DNA from: an uncultured Alphaproteobacteria bacterium
Lineage (GTDB): Bacteria > Pseudomonadota > Alphaproteobacteria > Rhodobacterales > Rhodobacteraceae
Direction: 5' to 3'
DNA length: 64,000 nucleotides
Assembly (NCBI GenBank): GCA_929200255.1
Contig: CAKMYZ010000008.1
Coordinates: 62,001-126,000 of the forward strand
Shown here: piece by piece, positions 46,463-53,835 of the stretch
Numbering within the stretch: the stretch's first letter is position 1
Layout: each line of letters opens with the position of its first letter
Made by a program: the position numbers and the translations under genes
The notes under the pieces: model-generated
The model's input: the letters and a program-made list of their open reading frames with translations, nothing else
What the model was told of the DNA's origin: nothing
Databases searched by the model: none

Positions 46463-46815
46463 TCTGGCGCTCCTGTTCCAACAAATCCAACCATGCGGTT
46501 GATTTGCCCATCTTGCCCCATTTCGGCGAAGTATTGGCCCAATTGCTGCATCCCGTTTGGCATTTTGAATGCGATTGTTGCACGGGTGACGCCATCACGG
46601 GTGTCCGAAGCTGTGACTTCGGCGACAGCGCCAGGGGCCTGGGCTGAAAACATACCGACGTATTCGGCGACGGCATCTGGCCCGGTCAGGGGCGCATCAG
46701 TGCGGGGGTCTGCATAGGTCGCTGTTGAGGAGAATGATTTCTGAATGGCAGCGCGACGTGCATCGGCGTCCGCCATCCCCCATGCATCAAAGAATGTAGT
46801 GATTGCGTCGGTCAT
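46459..46815 (-). CDS. NTF2-like / SnoaL-type small protein (118 aa)
   Basis: This is a cone-fold protein of the nuclear transport factor 2 superfamily: ITTFFDAWGMADADARRAAI with FSSTATYADPRTDAPLTGPD is the usual N-terminal pattern, followed by beta strands ending QINRMVGFVGTGAPE. Such proteins can be enzymes (isomerases, cyclases) or ligand-binding domains, and no catalytic motif allows a choice. It overlaps the ABC ATPase gene by 4 bp and follows the terminator hairpin after the binding-protein gene. Its place at the head of the transporter segment suggests co-expression with nucleoside uptake. Confidence 0.8.
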   Translation of the reverse strand: MTDAITTFFDAWGMADADARRAAIQKSFSSTATYADPRTDAPLTGPDAVAEYVGMFSAQAPGAVAEVTASDTRDGVTRATIAFKMPNGMQQLGQYFAEMGQDGQINRMVGFVGTGAPE

Positions 46816-46835
46816 GGTGTGCCTCTCATTTCAGT

Positions 46836-46870
46836 CAAAAAAGGGCCGCGCAGTTGATATGCGCGGCCCT
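46836..46870 (-). terminator. Strong hairpin terminator/attenuator after the BMP gene
   Basis: An 11-bp perfect stem (AGGGCCGCGCA/TGCGCGGCCCT, 46842-46852 with 46860-46870, 7-base loop) is followed by TTTTTT on the minus strand. It sits between the binding-protein gene and the NTF2-like/ATPase/permease genes, so it should reduce transcription of the latter relative to the binding protein, or end the binding-protein transcript. Confidence 0.85.
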
Positions 46871-46894
46871 CGAATTTTTGGCCTTGGCGTTGAC

Positions 46895-47890
46895 TTAGAA
46901 GTCGAGCGCTGGGCAGCTTTCGTCAGATGTGTAGTCATGAACGGAAAGCTCGCCTGATGCCATGTCAGCCGCAGCGCCATATGCGGCTTCCAGCATGTCG
47001 TAGGACACAATCGGCTCATTGTTGGCGTCCATTGCGAAACCGACACCACGGTTTGCGACGCTCATTACGTTGAAACCTGTTTCGAGGTCTGCACCGGCGG
47101 TCATCGCGTCATAGACGGCGTTATCAACACGCTTGAGCATGGACGTCAGAACCTCACCAGGGTGCAGGTAGTTTTGGTTGGCGTCTACACCGATTGAGAG
47201 GATATCTTCGTCTGCAGCTGTTTGCAGAACGCCAACGCCAGTGCCGCCAGCGGCCGCAAACACGACATCAGAGCCTTGGCTGATCTGTGCCAGTGTCAGT
47301 TCGGACCCTTTGACCGGATCATTCCATGCCGCAGGTGTTGTACCTGTCATGTTGGCGATCACTGTGATGTCGGGGTTCACGGCGGCAGCACCCTGTGCGA
47401 AGCCACATGCGAATTTGCGAATCAGAGGGATATCCATCCCGCCAACGAAGGACACTGTGCCAGTCTCAGACGCCATCGCAGCCATCATGCCCACAAGGTA
47501 AGAACCTTCATGCTCGTTGAAGACAACAGAGCGGACGTTTGGCGCATCAACAACCATGTCGATGATTGCAAATTTCGTGTCAGGATAGTCGGCGGCCACT
47601 TCAGCCAATGGTGTGGCCCAGGAAAAGCCAGCCATGACGATCGGGTTTGCACCGGACTCTGCAAAACGGCGGATCGCCTGTTCGCGCTGTGCGTCGGATT
47701 GGATTTCAACTTCGGCGTATGAACCGCCGGTTTCGGCTGCCCAACGCTCGGCACCGTTATAGGCGCTTTCGTTGAAAGATTTGTCGAACTTGCCACCAAG
47801 ATCGAAAAGGATGGCCGGATCAGCGGCGGCAGTGCCGGCTGTCAATGCCAGCGCAGCAGATGCGCCAAGAAATTTCTGCATAAGGGTCAT
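46895..47890 (-). CDS. BMP family ABC transporter substrate-binding protein (331 aa)
   Basis: This periplasmic binding protein belongs to the PnrA/BmpA family, which typically binds nucleosides. A signal peptide (MTLMQKFLGASAALALTAGT, cleavage after AAA) has no lipobox, unlike many relatives. Mature-domain motifs are ILFDLGGKFDKSFNESAYNG (ligand-side Asp/Lys and Asn), VVFNEHEGSYLVGMMAAM, VGGMDIPLIRKFACGFAQGA and AAAGGTGVGVLQTA with SIGVDANQNYL. The GGGAG ribosome-binding site supports the start at 47890. The associated ATPase, permeases and PNP make this a nucleoside importer. Confidence 0.94.
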   Translation of the reverse strand: MTLMQKFLGASAALALTAGTAAADPAILFDLGGKFDKSFNESAYNGAERWAAETGGSYAEVEIQSDAQREQAIRRFAESGANPIVMAGFSWATPLAEVAADYPDTKFAIIDMVVDAPNVRSVVFNEHEGSYLVGMMAAMASETGTVSFVGGMDIPLIRKFACGFAQGAAAVNPDITVIANMTGTTPAAWNDPVKGSELTLAQISQGSDVVFAAAGGTGVGVLQTAADEDILSIGVDANQNYLHPGEVLTSMLKRVDNAVYDAMTAGADLETGFNVMSVANRGVGFAMDANNEPIVSYDMLEAAYGAAADMASGELSVHDYTSDESCPALDF

Positions 47891-48071
47891 TGGTTGTCTC
47901 CCAGGTCGTTACGCGAGGTGTGTTGTGGGCGGATACGCGCCCCCTCTGTGAAAAGCCACGCCATTGTCCTGACGGGTCATCGTAAGATAAGGCCCCGCTT
48001 GGCTGGGAAGATCAACTGCTTTTTGCTTCTGGAACCGCAAGTTTCCCGCTGAATCGCGCGTTTACGTAGGG

Positions 48072-48491
48072 TTAGAAGGATTTCAGGCCTTTGCGCAGCA
48101 CAAGTGCTGCCACCGCAGCGCCGTCCTTGGGGATGTAATACCCGGGCCTGCGCCCGACCGGGACGTAGCCTGCCGCCGCATAAAGGGCGCGTGCGGCAGT
48201 GTTGTCTTCTGCAACCTCAAGGAAAATCGTTGTCGCACCGCGCTTTTCCGCCGCTGCTTCGCCGGTTCTGAGCGCCGCGCGTGCCAGTCCTTGGCGGCGC
48301 CTTGCAGGATCAGTGGCCAGCGTCAGCACTTCTGCTTCGTCCGCGACAACGCGCAAGAGCACAAAGCTTGCGTCGGTATCCACCAGGATTGCTCCCGGAT
48401 GGCGCAACAGGTCGCTGAATTCCTGCGCCGTCCAAGCGCGTGTCGCGCTGAAGGCCAGCGCATGCAAATCGGCAAGTGCTTGTGGCGTCAT
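48072..48491 (-). CDS. rimI: GNAT N-acetyltransferase, RimI-like (139 aa)
   Basis: A compact GNAT fold: DEAEVLTLATDPARRRQGLA contains the acetyl-CoA-binding R-x-x-G-x-A motif, followed by AAEKRGATTIFLEVAEDNTA and ARALYAAAGYVPVGRRPGYY, which is the RimI pattern (N-x-x-A-x-x-L-Y). RimI acetylates the N-terminus of ribosomal protein S18 and in many bacteria is encoded next to tsaB, as here (4-bp ATGA overlap). The exact target is inferred. Confidence 0.87.
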   Translation of the reverse strand: MTPQALADLHALAFSATRAWTAQEFSDLLRHPGAILVDTDASFVLLRVVADEAEVLTLATDPARRRQGLARAALRTGEAAAEKRGATTIFLEVAEDNTAARALYAAAGYVPVGRRPGYYIPKDGAAVAALVLRKGLKSF

Positions 48492-49066
48492 GACAAGATT
48501 GTGGGTGCCGGGTCACGCGGTGGGGCGGCATCGGCGCTGCGCACATAAAGCGGGGTAGGGCGCGGGGCATTGGTATCCAGACGTGCGGCAGCAATCTGGG
48601 CGGCGGCGGCGATCAGGGTCTCTGCGGGTTTTTGCTGTGCTGCCTCCGCATCGACCTGCGCGGGCGCGGATGTCGTTCCATCGGCTGCGAAAACCTGAAC
48701 ATAGCTTTGCCTACGTGGTGCGGGGATTGCCGCCTGATATGGTCGATCCTCATGATGGGCGCGGGTTTCGAAGCCGTTGACCCCGATGGCGGGCTTGCCC
48801 AGCCCCAGTGCCAGCCCACGCGCAGCCGAAACGGAAATACGGATGCCGGTGAAGTTCCCCGGACCGACGCCAACGCCAATGCCATCAAGATCACGCCAGT
48901 TCAGGCTTTCAGCTTTCAGCAGCTCTTCCAGCATGGGGATCAGGTGTTCGGCTTGTCCTTTGGCCATTTCATCGACGCGGGTCACAATCCGGTCACCCAA
49001 TAGCAAAGCGGCGGCGCAATGCGCCGCCGATGTGTCAAATGCCAGAATGATGGGTTTAGGCTGCAA
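48488..49066 (-). CDS. tsaB: tRNA threonylcarbamoyladenosine biosynthesis protein TsaB (192 aa)
   Basis: This inactive ASKHA-fold partner of TsaD is needed for the t6A37 modification of tRNA. N-terminal ILAFDTSAAHCAAALLL, then AEHLIPMLEELLKAESLNWR and DGIGVGVGPGNFTGIRISVS are diagnostic. The start appears to be TTG at 49066 (LQPKP read as Met), with GAGGT at good spacing; this puts the start 11 bp inside the NfuA-like gene. The C-terminal half is shorter than in enterics, as usual in alphaproteobacteria. Confidence 0.9.
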   Translation of the reverse strand: MQPKPIILAFDTSAAHCAAALLLGDRIVTRVDEMAKGQAEHLIPMLEELLKAESLNWRDLDGIGVGVGPGNFTGIRISVSAARGLALGLGKPAIGVNGFETRAHHEDRPYQAAIPAPRRQSYVQVFAADGTTSAPAQVDAEAAQQKPAETLIAAAAQIAAARLDTNAPRPTPLYVRSADAAPPRDPAPTILS

Positions 49067-49619
49067 CCGGCCGCACCTCGACCACTTCGGGGATGTAGTG
49101 GCGCAGCAGATTTTCGATCCCCATTTTTAACGTCAACGTCGAAGAGGGGCAACCGGCGCAGGCGCCCTGCATATGCAGATAGACGATGCCGCGCTCAAAT
49201 CCGTGGAACGTAATGTCGCCGCCATCCTGCGCCACAGCAGGGCGTACCCGTGTGTCCAGCAATTCCTTGATCTGACCCACGATTTCGGCATCTTCGCCAG
49301 TATGCTCTGCATGGCCGCTGGCGGGCTTGTGGTCGTCGTCCATCACTGATTGGCCGGACTGATAATGCTCCATGATCGCGCCGAGGATACCGGGCTTGAT
49401 ATGGTCCCATTCGACATCATCGGCCTTTGTGACTGTGACAAAATCGATCCCAAAAAACACGCCAGCGATATTGCCGGTCGCGAATATACGCTTGGCAAGC
49501 GGAGAGCCTTCCGCGGCTTCAATGCTTGGGAAATCGGCGGTACCCATCTCAAGCACATTCTGACCGGGCAGAAACTTGAGTGTTGCGGGATTCGGAGTTG
49601 ATTCAGTCTGGATGAACAT
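49056..49619 (-). CDS. NifU/NfuA-type Fe-S cluster carrier protein (187 aa)
   Basis: An N-terminal Nfu domain (MFIQTESTPNPATLKFLPGQ, typical of alphaproteobacterial and mitochondrial Nfu) is joined to a C-terminal NifU domain with the cluster-binding CxxC motif in MQGACAGCPSSTLTLKMGIE. It delivers 4Fe-4S clusters to client enzymes. It is the first gene of nfu-tsaB-rimI on the minus strand. An acidic linker with His residues (about 95-110) separates the domains. Confidence 0.92.
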   Translation of the reverse strand: MFIQTESTPNPATLKFLPGQNVLEMGTADFPSIEAAEGSPLAKRIFATGNIAGVFFGIDFVTVTKADDVEWDHIKPGILGAIMEHYQSGQSVMDDDHKPASGHAEHTGEDAEIVGQIKELLDTRVRPAVAQDGGDITFHGFERGIVYLHMQGACAGCPSSTLTLKMGIENLLRHYIPEVVEVRPVAA

Positions 49620-49700
49620 CGGGCCAACCTTTTTTGTCAGGCTTTAGATATGCGCACCAGCAGCGGGAGAGTCAAGGTTTGGAATGATTCTAAGTCGACG

Positions 49701-50324
49701 TCAAAAAGCTTTCGGGTAGTTCTTAACGGCCAGTTCGGTGAAGGCAAAGATGTTCAGACTGATATGGCACAGGATGCCAAAACCGATTGCGCCGGTTTGC
49801 ATCCGTGCCCATGTCCACAATAGCCCCGCAGCTGCTGCCCCGCCCAGCAAGGCCAGCGGCCCGCCTGTCAGGACAATGCCCGATGCGGTAAGCAAGGCAA
49901 CATGCCAGCCGGTAAAAAGGACGAGTTGCCCGGCCTGCGCACCCGGCGTGGCGTCGTTGTGCAAAAGCGTGCCGCGCCAGAAAAGCTCTTCCAACGTGCC
50001 ATTGATCAGGGCGGCCGTCAGGACGGCCCCGATAATACCCACGGGCAGCGGGTTTTGTGCAAAGGCGAGTATCGCAACCGCAGCGACAACAGCGATTGGC
50101 AGCAGGTTTAGGATCATCAGCGGCAGTGATGGCAGAACGACCCCGCACCGCGCCTTTCGAAACCCGCCACGCCAGATGATCAGCGGCACCAGCACGGCAA
50201 ACCAGTAAAAGGCCATCGCCATGCCGTAGCCCCAGAACGGCGACAACTTGCGCGTACCAACATAGAATGCCAGGGCAAGCAGCGGAAATGCAGCGATGAT
50301 CCCCTTGGCCGCAAGGCGATCCAT
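49701..50324 (-). CDS. CPBP family intramembrane metalloprotease (207 aa)
   Basis: This multi-pass membrane protein has the CPBP (Abi/Rce1-like) motifs: EExxxR in TLEELFWRGTLLHND (about residues 112-117), FxxxH in LFTGWHVALLTASG, and HxxxN in GILCHISLNIFAF. About seven hydrophobic segments are present. Members process prenylated proteins or bacteriocin-related peptides, or act as maturation and immunity factors; the substrate here is unknown. Start and stop codons share one base with the upstream Usp gene. Confidence 0.85.
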   Translation of the reverse strand: MDRLAAKGIIAAFPLLALAFYVGTRKLSPFWGYGMAMAFYWFAVLVPLIIWRGGFRKARCGVVLPSLPLMILNLLPIAVVAAVAILAFAQNPLPVGIIGAVLTAALINGTLEELFWRGTLLHNDATPGAQAGQLVLFTGWHVALLTASGIVLTGGPLALLGGAAAAGLLWTWARMQTGAIGFGILCHISLNIFAFTELAVKNYPKAF

Positions 50325-50779
50325 CAGGTGATTGCCTCGAGCCGTTCTTTGGAAATATCGCCCGGAACGATGGTCAGGGGGATCGGCAGGCTACCCGCCT
50401 GACGGCTCATATGTGTGACCAACGGGCCGGGACCCTTATTGTCGGTTCCCGCACCAAGAACGAGCACACCAATGTCAGGGTCTTCGTTGATCTGCGCCAT
50501 GATTTCGACCAGCGGCTCGCCCTCACGGATGATCAGTTCGGGGTGCACATTCTGTTTGTCGCGCATCCATTTGGCAAAAACTTCGTAATGCACTTCGATC
50601 CGCTCGCGGGCCTCGGCACGCATGATCTCGCCCACGCCGATCCAGTGATTGAATTCGTCAGGCGGGATGACGGATAGAATCGCAACGCCGCCACCGGTAT
50701 GCGCAGCCCGCATGGCCGCAAAGCGCATGGCATTCAGGCACTCGCGGCTATCATCCAGCACAACCAAGAACTTACGCAT
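50324..50779 (-). CDS. Universal stress protein family (151 aa)
   Basis: It starts MRKFLVVLDDSRECLNAMRF, an alpha/beta nucleotide-binding fold. The usual ATP-binding loop GxxGxxGx(9)GS is replaced by a variant in LVLGAGTDNKGPGPLVTHMS, keeping the first Gly residues but not the typical Ser ending, so ATP binding is uncertain. The ATG at 50779 follows GAGGAAG; the frame is open upstream but not family-like. It is linked with the CPBP protease gene and lies downstream of ilvE. Confidence 0.85.
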   Translation of the reverse strand: MRKFLVVLDDSRECLNAMRFAAMRAAHTGGGVAILSVIPPDEFNHWIGVGEIMRAEARERIEVHYEVFAKWMRDKQNVHPELIIREGEPLVEIMAQINEDPDIGVLVLGAGTDNKGPGPLVTHMSRQAGSLPIPLTIVPGDISKERLEAIT

Positions 50780-50838
50780 CGTAAACTTCCTCTTCCTGCG
50801 CAACTGTGGCGTATCCTTGCGGGCGTGGCAACGGCGCT

Positions 50839-51702
50839 TTACGCTGTGCTTGCGGCCCAATCCCAATACATGTCGCGGGTTTTGCGCGTGACAGGGCCGA
50901 TCTGATACTGACGATCCTCAAATGCTGTGACCGGTGTGACCTTTGTCATATTGCCGGACAGGAAAACCTCGTCCGCCTCGCGGAAGTCGTCAAAGCTCAG
51001 CACGGTTTCATGAACCTGAACCCCATCGGCGCGCAGGTTTGACATGTGCCGTGCCCGCGTGATCCCGGCAAGGAACGTCCCGTTTGCGATAGGCGTAAAG
51101 ACCTCTCCGTCTTTGACCATGAAGACGTTTGCGGTCGCCGTTTCGGCAACATTGCCCATGGCGTCAGCGACCAAGGCATTGCCAAATCCGCGCGCGCGGA
51201 CTTCTGCCAACATGCGGGCATTGTTGGGGTAAAGGCATCCTGCTTTAGCGTTGACCACGGCACTATCAATCATCGGCCTGCGAAACCGGGTCAGCCCTAA
51301 CGTCGTCGCGGAGGATGGGTCCGCAAAGGGGATTTCCTCAAGGCAAATGGCAAAACCGGTTTCCTCATCGCTTGGCACAATCGCGGTGGGATCACCGTGA
51401 ATACCCCAATACATTGGGCGGATATAGACAGCCGCGCCGGGGGGGTATTTGGTCAGGCCCTCCTTGACGATCGCAATCATGTCCTCGGTGCTGACGGTAG
51501 GCGTAAGCATCAGCGCCTTGGCCGAGTGATTAATGCGCGCGCAGTGCAGGTCCAGATCGGGCATCAGGCCATTCACAAACCGCGCCCCGTCAAAGACAGT
51601 TGTGCCCAGCCAAGAGCCGTGATCGGCAGCCCGCATGATTGGCACGTCCTCGTCATGCCAGCTGCCGTTGAAATAAGTTCGGATATTCTGCCCAACCGCC
51701 AT
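50839..51702 (-). CDS. ilvE: Branched-chain amino acid aminotransferase (287 aa)
   Basis: This class IV PLP-dependent aminotransferase acts on Leu, Ile and Val. Features are TYFNGSWHDEDVPIMRAADH, GTTVFDGARFVNG, the PLP lysine in AVVNAKAGCLYPNNAR, and ETATANVFMVKDGEVFTP with GITRARHM near the cofactor phosphate. D-amino acid aminotransferase and aminodeoxychorismate lyase are fold relatives; the Y-x-R-P-M-Y-W segment (AVYIRPMYWG) favours IlvE. It is followed by the Usp gene 59 bases downstream. Confidence 0.88.
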   Translation of the reverse strand: MAVGQNIRTYFNGSWHDEDVPIMRAADHGSWLGTTVFDGARFVNGLMPDLDLHCARINHSAKALMLTPTVSTEDMIAIVKEGLTKYPPGAAVYIRPMYWGIHGDPTAIVPSDEETGFAICLEEIPFADPSSATTLGLTRFRRPMIDSAVVNAKAGCLYPNNARMLAEVRARGFGNALVADAMGNVAETATANVFMVKDGEVFTPIANGTFLAGITRARHMSNLRADGVQVHETVLSFDDFREADEVFLSGNMTKVTPVTAFEDRQYQIGPVTRKTRDMYWDWAASTA

Positions 51703-52011
51703 AGCGCACCTCCTGTTTGGCCAAACCCTAGGCCGCAGAGTAGCAGAGGTAAAGGTGCGGGTGGCGTCCGATGCCGGGGGACATCAGACGCCAATGTTGG
51801 CGAGGGTGTGAAGCGGGTGGGCAGCACCTAGCCAAAGCGGGCAGAGCAAATCCATGCCGCGCTATACGGAGTGTGGCCTGCTTCGGATTCAGTTTTGTGA
51901 CACTCCGTCTGCCAGCACCAGAATGCCCGCATACAAATCAATGGCACCGGCAACTGAGGTGTCAGCATCAATCCACAAAAGCCCATGCGCGCATGGGGCC
52001 CGCCACTTGGC
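51703..52011. other. Intergenic region between trpS and ilvE
   Basis: About 310 bases between two genes on the minus strand. Short open frames exist but give low-complexity products with no motif. The ilvE promoter should be here (51720-51850). I see no clear terminator or operator palindrome. Confidence 0.4.
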
Positions 52012-53028
52012 CTAGCTGCGCAGCATACCCACGATATCATAGGTATCGCGCAGGATCGGATCGGCGATCGCGCGCGCCTTGGCTGCACCGTCAGCCAGAA
52101 TGCGGTCAATCTCGGCGGGGTCATCCATGAAACGTGACATCTCGGCTGACATCGGGGCGAGTTTTTCGACCGCCAGATCGGCGAGGGCCGGTTTGAACTT
52201 GCCCCAGCCTGCTCCGGGGTATTCGGCGATCACGGCCTCTGGTGTCACGTCGTTGAGGGCGGCGTAGATATCGACCAAATTGCGCGCCTCGGGCCGGTCC
52301 TTGAGGCCATCTACGGTTTCGGGCAGCGGCTCTGGGTCGGTTTTGGCTTTCTTGAATTTCTTGGCGATCTTGTCGGCATCGTCGGTCATGTTAATGCGTT
52401 CCATATCGCTTTCACCGGATTTTGACATTTTCTTGGTCCCGTCACGCAGGTTCATGATCCGCATGGCGGGGCCTTCGATGACCGGCTCGGTGAGCGGGAA
52501 GAAATCCCGGCCAAAGTCGTGGTTAAACTTGGCGGCGATGTCGCGGGTCAGTTCCACGTGCTGTTTCTGGTCGTCACCGACAGGCACATGGGTTGCATGA
52601 TAAAGTAGAATGTCCGCCGCCATCAGCGCAGGGTAGGCATAAAGGCCCAGCGATTGTTTTTCCGCGTTGCTGCCCGCTTTGTCTTTGAACTGCGTCATGC
52701 GGTTCATCCAGCCAACCCGCGCGACACAGTTAAAGATCCAGCCCAGTTCGGCATGCGCCGACACCTGACTTTGATTGAACAGAATGGATCGCGTGGGATC
52801 AAGTCCAGCGGCCAGGTAGCCGGCGGCCACCTCGCGCGTCATATTGGACAGCTCCTTGGGGTCCTGCCAGACCGTGATCGCGTGCATGTCAACGACGCAA
52901 TAGACCGTTTCCATCTGCCCTTGCATCCCGACAAAGCGTTTGATCGCGCCCAGATAATTGCCCAGCGTCAATCCGCCAGAGGGTTTGACCCCGGAAAAGA
53001 CACGAGGGGTGAAATTGGTGTTGGTCAT
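52012..53028 (-). CDS. trpS: Tryptophanyl-tRNA synthetase (338 aa)
   Basis: This class I synthetase charges tRNA-Trp. The HIGH-equivalent is in [20 protein letters not shown] and the KMSKS motif in [34 protein letters not shown] marks the Trp/ATP pocket. It has the typical bacterial length. It is divergent from the rhomboid-like gene, with a 90-base gap between starts. Confidence 0.97.
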   Translation of the reverse strand: MTNTNFTPRVFSGVKPSGGLTLGNYLGAIKRFVGMQGQMETVYCVVDMHAITVWQDPKELSNMTREVAAGYLAAGLDPTRSILFNQSQVSAHAELGWIFNCVARVGWMNRMTQFKDKAGSNAEKQSLGLYAYPALMAADILLYHATHVPVGDDQKQHVELTRDIAAKFNHDFGRDFFPLTEPVIEGPAMRIMNLRDGTKKMSKSGESDMERINMTDDADKIAKKFKKAKTDPEPLPETVDGLKDRPEARNLVDIYAALNDVTPEAVIAEYPGAGWGKFKPALADLAVEKLAPMSAEMSRFMDDPAEIDRILADGAAKARAIADPILRDTYDIVGMLRS

Positions 53029-53118
53029 GGTGCAACTGTCCGGGCTGGATTTCGGGGCAGGGGTCGCATACCCATGCCAGAGAGACCCGTCAACTTCAAC
53101 CGATCAGGATATCTGCCC

Positions 53119-53835
53119 ATGCAGCCAGAGAGAGAGACCAAGCCGGAAAGCCTGTTTCACACGCTTCCACCTCTGATCATTGCCTTGGCCTTGCTGATCC
53201 TCGGGATCGAAGTGGTGTTTCAACTGGCCGAAGTCGGGATGCTTGGCGGGGCGCAGGGCGTGGGCTGGCGGTTGACTGCTATTGACCAATACGGGTTTTC
53301 GCCCAACGTGCTCGACCGTATTTTGGTGGCTGGTGACTATTCCTTTGATATGCTGATCCGCTTTGCTGCGTATCCCTTCATTAATGTGCATCTGACACAG
53401 GTCGCCTTTTGTGCGGCTTTGACGCTGGCCTTGGGGAAATTCACGGCCGAGTATTATGGCAGTATCAAGGTTGCAGCGCTGTATCTGCTAACGGCCGTTG
53501 TCGGTGCGCTTGCCTATGGGCTGCTTTATGATGGTGGTTATCCGCTTTTGGGTGGGTTCACGCCGGTTTATGGTCTGATCGGGGCCTATACCTATGCGCT
53601 TTGGCTGCGTCTGGGGCAGGCTGGCGAAAACCAGTTGCTGGCGTTTCGGTTGATCGGATTCCTGCTTTTGATCCAGCTCATTTTTGGCGTGATGTCAGGT
53701 TTTTTGTATCAAACACCCCCGCCGCCCACATGGATCGCTGAATTGAGCGGCTTTTTCGCAGGGTTCGGTCTGTCGGTCCTGCTTGCCCCCGGCGGGTGGA
53801 GCAAATTCGTCGCGCGCATGCGCGACCGGTCCTAG
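53119..53835 (+). CDS. Rhomboid-like membrane protein, probably catalytically inactive (238 aa)
   Basis: Six or more hydrophobic segments and the rhomboid layout are visible: an early FAAYPFINVHLTQVAF (about 82-97, the usual H-x-x-x-H/N segment), then GGFTPVYGLIGAYTY at 145-159, aligned with the GxSG active-site helix, and WIAELSGFFAGFGLSV, aligned with the H-x-x-G-F-x-x-G helix. The catalytic Ser position holds Phe147 (Thr148 next to it) and the catalytic His position holds Glu208, so proteolysis by the usual Ser/His dyad is not expected. The ATG at 53119 is preferred; 53074 is an alternative. It is divergent from trpS and convergent with murJ (4-bp overlap). Confidence 0.78.
   Translation: MQPERETKPESLFHTLPPLIIALALLILGIEVVFQLAEVGMLGGAQGVGWRLTAIDQYGFSPNVLDRILVAGDYSFDMLIRFAAYPFINVHLTQVAFCAALTLALGKFTAEYYGSIKVAALYLLTAVVGALAYGLLYDGGYPLLGGFTPVYGLIGAYTYALWLRLGQAGENQLLAFRLIGFLLLIQLIFGVMSGFLYQTPPPPTWIAELSGFFAGFGLSVLLAPGGWSKFVARMRDRS

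Noticed and set aside
52654-53118. In-frame upstream extension of the rhomboid-like gene
   Set aside because: It runs antisense through trpS and adds 155 residues with no rhomboid or signal features; the start was placed at 53119.
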